Below, piece after piece: positions 57,733 through 64,000 of a stretch of 64,000 nt of DNA; positions within the stretch are counted from its first letter, which is position 1; the number at the start of each line of letters is the position of its first letter. A model generated the notes under the pieces. The model searched no databases. It was not told the origin of the DNA and saw only the letters and a program-made list of their open reading frames with translations. Made by a program: the position numbers and the translations under genes. This DNA is from Fraxinus americana (taxonomy: Eukaryota; Streptophyta; Magnoliopsida; Lamiales; Oleaceae): contig CM068708.1 of assembly GCA_035079005.1 (NCBI GenBank), forward strand, positions 28,270,247-28,334,246, written 5' to 3'.

Positions 57733-57949
57733 ATTAGAATCCTCACCTCTTCGTTTTGGTGAAAATCTACAACAACTCGAGGACATTTCTACAGGAAATT
57801 GAATAGTGTTGACTCCAAGTGTGTTCTTCTCATAATTTTCCTTTTGTTATATAATACCCATTACCCAGTGAACTCCAATTCTTCAAAGTTCAAACCCTTC
57901 ATTCAGTAATTCAGTTCAGGCTTCACTCTTCACTGAATTTGGCTTTGCC

Positions 57950-58186
57950 TTCGCACGCAGCTTCGGACCTTCAGTTGGATCTTCACTTCTCCTTTCCCCT
58001 GCTCTGCTGCCGACAATTTACGAACTACCCAGGCCCGCTGGTTGCTGTGCTACTGCTGTTTCCGATGAGCCTCCAGTGAATTCAACTCTTGTGTTGGCTG
58101 CAAAGAGGACGTACAGAAAAGATCCTCTAAATAATTTCGAGAAATATAGAGGAGGCTGGAATATTAGTGAACGCCATTACTGGGCT
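57950..58186 (+). pseudogene. First-exon fragment of a plant membrane protein
   Basis: The frame reads NSTLVLAAKRTYRKDPLNNF then EKYRGGWNISERHYWA and stops at a consensus donor (GCT|GTAAGTT, 58186/58187). The 'R-T-x-R-x-D-P-L...Y-x-G-G-W-x-I-x-x-x-H-Y-W-A-S' pattern is, to my memory, the conserved N-terminal block of a plant multi-pass membrane family (tweety-like proteins such as the At2g12400 group). The following transmembrane exon is not seen. No start codon is found in frame, so this is a fragment. It lies upstream of the Helitron gene on the same strand. Confidence 0.5.
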
Positions 58187-58923
58187 GTAAGTTCTTCAAA
58201 GATTTCATCTTTTATTTGTAAAATATAAAATCTGAAGTTAATTTTGAATTTTTGAGTAAATTCCAGGAGAAAGAAAGAATCTCTGGGATTATTTTAGGAC
58301 TAATTCAGCTTATGCTTATTCCGATTGCCGATGCTCTTAAAAACAGAATATTGTTTGTATGTACATACAATTATTTTAGGATGTTTGGGCAGATCTTGGT
58401 CAGGAATCATGTGGAAGTCATCAAGGATCATTATATTTTCTGTCTTTCGTCGTGACTTAATTATATTATTTTTTTTTCTTAACTTTTATCTTTACAAGGT
58501 CTATCATATAAACAATATAGATGCTTTATAAAATACTATGCAATCTTAGCTTTTATGCTTTATAATATCTTAATGAAATCTAAATTAGCAATTAAAATAA
58601 TTTTTATAAGGTACCCACGTTACATTATTTCAGTTTGCTTCAAATTTGGGGTGAAATTCTGCTAGAAGTCTTGATATTTTGAAATAAAATATTGAGTAAG
58701 GCCTATTCACAATACTGTTGACTGAAAATATAGAGATATGTTCTAGCAATTTTTGAAATTTTGAAGAATTTGATTTTATCTCTCTTTGTTTTATTACTTG
58801 TATAATTTTTTTTCCAACTAATTATATTGATTAATAGATCTACCTTTGACTTCCACATTTTTTTCGTTGTCTTTTCCACTTTAAATTTAGTTTAGTTTAT
58901 ATTTTGGTGGTGTCATTTTACAG
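58187..58923. other. Intron-like sequence between two captured exons
   Basis: AT-rich and T-rich. A possible small exon after TTCCAG at 58267 (readable as NLWDYFRTNSAYAYSD) is not assigned. Confidence 0.35.
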
Positions 58924-59031
58924 AACATTTGGACCCCAACAACGACAAAATTGCTGAATTGAGGGAGGCATTGGAGTCTCTTACAGCTGAGCACAGGTAC
59001 TTTAAAGCACGTGATAGTCGTCATCGTCACA
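58924..59031 (+). pseudogene. p24 (emp24/gp25L) cargo-receptor exon
   Basis: A stop-free 108-base exon between a good acceptor (TTTTACAG, 58923) and donor (CACA|GTAAGG, 59032). It reads EHLDPNNDKIAELREALESL, then TAEHRYFKARDSRHRH. This matches the coiled-coil to transmembrane junction of plant p24 beta-type proteins, which cycle between ER and Golgi in COPI/COPII vesicles. Neither the preceding GOLD domain nor the following transmembrane exon was found nearby, so I treat it as a captured exon. A diverged real gene with long introns remains possible. Confidence 0.65.
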
Positions 59032-60139
59032 GTAAGGCCTCCTTTCATTTTAAGTAAAGTGTTGTCTGTGCTGATATGGTGCAATATGCAATTTTCCATC
59101 ATAATATTTGGTTTATTTATGTCTTTGACTATGTTGTGTGTGCTTATGTCTGATGTTTTGTCACATGCTTTATGGTTGTAGAAGTTTGGAAGTTCTTAAT
59201 GCTTGATATTTGATGTTTGTCTAAGATACTATAGTTGAATATCAAATGCACCCGGCCTCAAGCTTGAAATATTTGATTAAGGGAAATATTGAAAAGGATA
59301 CTGACAACTATATGCATTAAAATACGCCATGCTTAAAGGTATATTTTAGTGATGACATTCTTAGTTAAGAGGAGTTCCTTAGAGGTGGGAAAACATACAA
59401 ATGGTCAATGATCAACATTCGGTCCGCAAATGCTGAACTTTTGTGTTGGGTCCGTCCCTGCTTGGGATTCTTACAAATGAAGAAAACAAAATGCTTGTTT
59501 GAACTTCTTTACCACCAATCACAATCAATGCATGCTATTTTACAAATTTTTGAAGATTATCCTATTCGTGTATCTTATTGTCTTTAAAAGTAACTGTTAT
59601 TTTTTGGCTAATTATTATCCTCTTTCTAGAGACTTGATAGACCCCACAGGGTTGTTTTGTTTCAAAAATCATATATTTTTTACTTTAATTAAATTACTGG
59701 TCCTAATTTGAATTTCACTGTGATTTGTGGTAAAAAGAAGGAAAAAGTTCAAAGAAATGAACAGGTGTTTTGTTGGTCTGTCCTTCGGATAGTAACTCTA
59801 TACGGCCTAAAGTGAAACACAATGATTATTTTAACACTACACTAGCTACAAAATTGAGTGAAGAGATGAAATAATGTTAAAGTATATAATATAAACTAAA
59901 AAGGAAATAACACTACACTAGCTATCATCAGGGAAAAAATGTTGCACAATGAAAAGAAACAATTGGAAGTAAAAATTATAAAGAGATAGAGAGGGGACAA
60001 TCACAAACTGGAATTAACAATAAATGTGCACAGTCATTAGGCAATTTTTTTTTTCTTTTTTTATGTGACATTGAATTCATTTGTGTTTATTCGTTTTCAA
60101 TTTACACAGGGAACATATAATTCGAACTGAAGTAGAAAA
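59032..60139. other. AT-rich sequence upstream of the Helitron gene
   Basis: The frame at 59499-59711 is hydrophobic and low-complexity and is not supported. No Helitron 5' end (a TC start without an inverted repeat) can be placed by eye. Confidence 0.35.
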
Positions 60140-60850
60140 ATGTCTTCAGTGTCTAAGAAAAATAAAAGACAAAGAGAAGTGTACATTGACAGTATTGAAT
60201 TGGATATCAACGTACTTACGCCGAAGAGAAAATCTCAACTTTTTGTACAATTGGAAGATATGTATATCTAACGACAAGGAAACATATTAGTAATGATATT
60301 CTTAAAGATATTATGTTCAAGTTTTTAAATTAAGAATTCGTGCACACAATCTTTAATGTGGAAGAAAAAATGTGAGGCAATTTATTCTCTGAAAAATAAA
60401 TCTGCAAATTGATACTTCAAGACATCCGTCGACTTTAGATTTGTCTTCGTCTCTTCCTTTTTGGTTGAAACAAACAAAGCAAAAGACAACAAATTGGAAT
60501 TTGTTTTATAAGATTCAATTGCACATGTCAACGTATGTGAAGGTATTCATTGACTACCAACTTTTACATTGACATTTAAATGAATTATGTTTTAATTTTT
60601 TATTTCAAACCAAACTGTGTCATCTAAACTTTATTATTTAAAATGTTAAATACTTTGTTTACAAAAATACCACGAATGAGTAATCGTCGTTTATGTACAA
60701 ATCTAGGTGTTAGTTCCTCTGGCCAAGCTGGTTGTATCGAAGGTAGCCGTGCTACAAAGAGACCACGAATGAATAATCGTCGTTTATGTGTAGATCAAGG
60801 TGTTAGTTCCTCTGGTGCTTATATTTCAGATTCTCTAACATTTTCGTCAT
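60140..60850 (+). pseudogene. Helitron protein N-terminal exon candidates
   Basis: The frame from the ATG at 60140 reads MSSVSKKNKRQREVYIDSIE and ends after 42 codons. Basic starts of this sort open many dicot Helitron proteins. A second frame (60643-60855) holds a 93-bp in-frame repeat: RMSNRRLCTNLGVSSSG at about 60670-60722 and RMNNRRLCVDQGVSSSG at about 60763-60815. Exon joins are not resolved. Confidence 0.4.
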
Positions 60851-60934
60851 TTTAGGTTTTCATCGTTTATCTTTAAAAAACGTTCATGGTTATTAGTATT
60901 CCAAATTTTTTTTCCTTGTTTTTCAATCTCAGTA

Positions 60935-63360
60935 TGCAGGTCTTCTGATATGGGTGAGCTCCCTGCGTATAATGTTTTACCTTCTTGGACTATCTGTGTA
61001 CACTGTGGTGCTGTTAAGTTTAGCAAAGAAAGTAAGAGATTTTGTTGTTCAAACGGCCAGGTACACTTATAGTCTTATGCCCCGCATACAGAACTTGTAT
61101 TGTTGTTCACTTCAATTTTTCAGGAGACCACGGATTTCCTAAGATATGTGCGTAGTTATAATTGTAATTTCTCAATGACCTCTTTTGGTGTACACTGTGA
61201 TAAGTCTTTTTAAACACTACAATGGGATTTACACATTTCGAATTCAGGGACAGGTATATCATTTTCTAAATGATATAATACCGTCAACAAACACTCCTTC
61301 GTACCTACAATTATACCTTTTTGATAGCGATGAAGAAATTAACAACAGATTATCTTTTGGTAACAACTTTACTGAGGTTATCTTGACTAAACTTATTAAT
61401 ATCTTAACCGTAAACCCATACGTAAAGTTTTTTCGAAGTCTCGGGAATTGCAATAATCTGAAATCACAAACAATTAGGATTCGATGCGATCCTGGTCTTG
61501 ACCAAAGGCAATACAATGCACCCACTGTTTCTCAAGTTGCTGCTATTTGTGTTGATACTAATGACATAGCAGATATTTCTGCACGTGATATTGTTGTCAA
61601 TTGTATCGCTGGAGAACATCATAAAATCCATCATTACTTTGGATGTTATGACCTATTGCAATACCCATTGTTGTTCCCATACGGAGAATTTGGCTGGCAC
61701 CGCGGCATAAAGTTAGTGACTAAGAAACAAAGATCTGATTCCTTTTATAATAATGTCGATGTCATTAACCCTGGCAACTTTCTTTGCCCAGAAGACTTGA
61801 TCAACAATGAGCTAAAAGATTTTCTCTATTCCTTTAGACTATTTATTGTATCGTTCAATTTCTCCATGATGTTCTACTTTTTCATTTGTTGATTCCTCAA
61901 TTTTGCATGGTCGTAATAGCAAGGCCGATGTCTCATGCCAAGAATACTATTGTTATAAACTTCAAGTTCGTCTAGGTGTTGATTCTATACTATTACATTT
62001 ATGGTAGACTTCTTCAGCAGTTTGTTGTTGATATGTATGTAAAAATTGAAACTTCTAGGTTAGACTACTTCCGCCTCAACCAAACTGCTCTTCGAGCTGA
62101 ATTATATCAAGGTCTTGTTGATAGTGTTCATTTATGGATGTAATGTGCATAGTAAAAAAATACGATAAACCAGATATTTTCTTGACCATGAATTGCAACC
62201 CAAAATGGCCTGAGATAACTGAGCATCTAGGTCATAACGATGAAGCCCAAAATAGACCCGATTTGGTTGTGCAAGTTTTTAGAGCAAAACTTAAGGCATT
62301 AAAGGAAGATTTGTTAGTTAGGAGTGTCTTCAGTCCTGTTAGTGCTTAAATTTATGTTGTTGAATTTTAAAAAAGGGGTCTTCAACATGTTCATTTCTTG
62401 ATAATCCTTCAAAATGAACATAAATTGAGAATGCCAGATTATGTGGATACAATAGTCAATTACGAATTACCTGATGAGCAAAAGCATCCATCTTTATATT
62501 CTCTTGTAATAAAACATATGATGCACGGACCTTGCTGTGTTTTAAATCCAAAAAACGTTTGTATGAAACACAATGATACTTGCAAGTTTAATTTCCCAAA
62601 AAAAATTGTGACCGAACTATTATAGACAACAATTCTTATCCAACCTATAGGCGTAGAAACAATTGTAGGTCTGCAAAGGTACGTAATCATTTTTTAGGTA
62701 ATGAATGAGTTGTTCCATATAATGCATACTTGTTGTCAAAGTATAGTTGTCATATAAATGTAGAAATCTGTTCTTCATTAAAATCTGTAAAATACATGTA
62801 TAAATACATTTACAAGGGTCATGATAAAGTGAACTTCTCTGTGGCCGAACCAAATGATTCTGATGTATATGATAAAATAAAATTGTACCAGTCAACACGA
62901 TGGATTTCTCCTCCTGAGGCAATGTGGCGTATATATGCATTTCTCCTATATGATGACTCCATCCGTGATCTCGCTTCAATTACATTTGCCAAATGCCCAT
63001 TCCGTAACATACAGAGATGTCAATGATCAAAATAGAATTGCGGACGCAAACTATTATAAAAAAATAATGTTGGCTGAATATTTTCGTATGAACATGACTT
63101 GTCCATTTGCTAAAACGATCTTATACAGAGATTTTCCAGAGTACTATGTGTGGGACAAACAGGCAAAAATTTGGTCTCCCAGGAAAAAAATTTACGAGTG
63201 ATTGGAAGAATTGTCCATGTTCGTATTATTGAAGGAGAACGTCATTACTTAAGAAAGTTGCTTAATCATGTAAAAAGAACAAGATCACATGATGATTTGA
63301 AGATAGTAAATGGTGTAAGGGTTGCAAATTTTCGAGATGCTGCTTTTTTATATGGTTTGC
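60935..63360 (+). pseudogene. Helitron Rep (HUH endonuclease) region
   Basis: Domains in order: zinc-finger block DMGELPAYNVLPSWT with CVHCGAVKF and FCCSNGQV (60947-61062), then the Helitron N-terminal domain in the open piece 61185-61892 (IYTFRIQGQVYHFLNDIIPS, NPYVKFFRSLG). DYFRLNQTALRAELYQGL (near 62070-62110) and KPDIFLTMNCNPKWPEI (62167-62217) follow. The HUH motif GLQHVHFL lies at 62377-62400 and the catalytic-Tyr region YMYKYIYKGHD at 62793-62825. This nuclease nicks and joins DNA in rolling-circle transposition. TAA codons at 62347 and 62368 and several frameshifts disable it. Confidence 0.9.
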
Positions 63361-64000
63361 TAATGAAGACACTGATTGTCATTTGTGTATGGAAGAAGCA
63401 TCCCACTATCAAATGCTATACGCATTACGCCAATTATTTGTAACCATTTTTGCTCTTTGTGATCCCCATGATCCAAAAAAATTATGGCTTTCGTTAAAAG
63501 AACATATGCTTGAAGATATGTTAACCTCAAAGATGGAGATGAAAGAAGCTGAAGTTAGAGCATTACATGATATAGATAATCGTTTACAATCTTATGGGAA
63601 AACAATTGCTGAATTCTCACTTGTTGACACAAATCTTTGTTCTAAACATGTAAATCATATTCCTAAGGTTATTTTAGATGAATTAAATGTTCCTATAAGT
63701 GAAGCAGACCTATCAAATGAACATATTCTTAATACAGAACAACGATGTGCGTACGAAGAAATTATGAAATTCACGTTGGCAAAACAAAATACTGCTTTCT
63801 TCATTGATGGTCCGGGTGGAACTGGTAAAACATTTTTATACAAGACCCTTCTTGCAACCGTCAGATCAAAAGGACTAATAGGGCTTGCAACAGCGTCATC
63901 TGGGGTTGCTGCTACATTACTACCACGAGGCCGAACTACTCATTCTCGGTTCAAGATTCCTATTTCTGTAAACAATGAAACAACATGTGCCATTAGCAAA
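63358..64000 (+). pseudogene. Helitron PIF1-like helicase, start (cut by window end)
   Basis: From about 63358 one plus-strand frame is open to the last base, over 200 codons, and continues past the window. It reads NEDTDCHLCMEEASHYQMLY, LRQLFVTIFALCDPHDPKKL, then the helicase start LNTEQRCAYEEIM, Walker A GPGGTGKT (63809-63832) and ATASSGVAATLLPRGRTTHS (motif Ia). It is joined to the Rep region by one frameshift near 63358. PIF1-type 5'-3' helicase is the second half of Helitron proteins. The element's 3' hairpin and CTRR end must lie beyond 64000. Confidence 0.92.

Noticed and set aside
1..64000. tRNA and rRNA genes
   Set aside because: I saw no tRNA-like cloverleaf with A and B box promoters and no rRNA segment; the tRNA-like matches are 10-13 base primer-binding sites of retroelements.

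Overview
The window is nuclear DNA of a flowering plant, most likely a eudicot. It is AT-rich, carries spliceable gene fragments with GT..AG introns, and is built almost entirely from plant transposable elements. I found no intact ordinary host gene. All calls come from reading the sequence, with no alignment or database search behind them.

Layout. 1-1103: AT-rich, nothing recognisable. 1104-2677: non-autonomous Mutator-like element A. 2678-5460: decayed LTR-retrotransposon sequence. 5460-6360: hAT transposase remnant (minus). 6586-11981: Copia-1 (minus), with LTRs, a 5-bp target duplication and a deleted integrase. 12751-12936: one of three copies of a ~185-bp MITE (others at 22058-22240 and 49395-49579). 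13436-20475: decayed endogenous caulimovirid (pararetrovirus) with capsid, movement protein, two protease-like domains, RT/RNase H, transactivator and promoter. 23700-25650: Ty3/Gypsy gag fragment (plus). 25858-28420: minus-strand retroelement sequence containing an intronless segment of the splicing factor ACINUS. 29091-37405: Copia-2 (minus), nearly full length. 37430-44545: prolyl 4-hydroxylase pseudogene whose intron holds Copia-3 (37699-44303, SIRE-like, plus). 45150-45370: 113-bp tandem duplication. 47561-49227: Mutator-like element B, a Pack-MULE carrying an LRR fragment. 49650-52195: repeat-rich sequence and probable 3' LTR of a Gypsy element. 52961-57732: MuDR-like element with 210-bp terminal inverted repeats, a broken transposase (minus) and a captured PIN1-type isomerase fragment (plus). 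57950-59031: exon fragments of a membrane protein and of a p24 cargo receptor. 60140-64000: Helitron Rep/helicase pseudogene (plus), running off the end.

How it fits together. Three Copia elements, two small Mutator elements and the MuDR-like element have ends and target-site duplications readable to the base, so insertion order can be argued: Copia-3 and Copia-2 entered an older prolyl-hydroxylase fragment, and Copia-1 may have split a hAT element. The common theme is gene-fragment capture: ACINUS, PIN1, an LRR kinase, P4H, p24 and a membrane protein all occur as pieces inside or beside mobile elements. Most coding remnants carry nonsense changes fitting C-to-T (G-to-A) decay, as expected for old silenced DNA.
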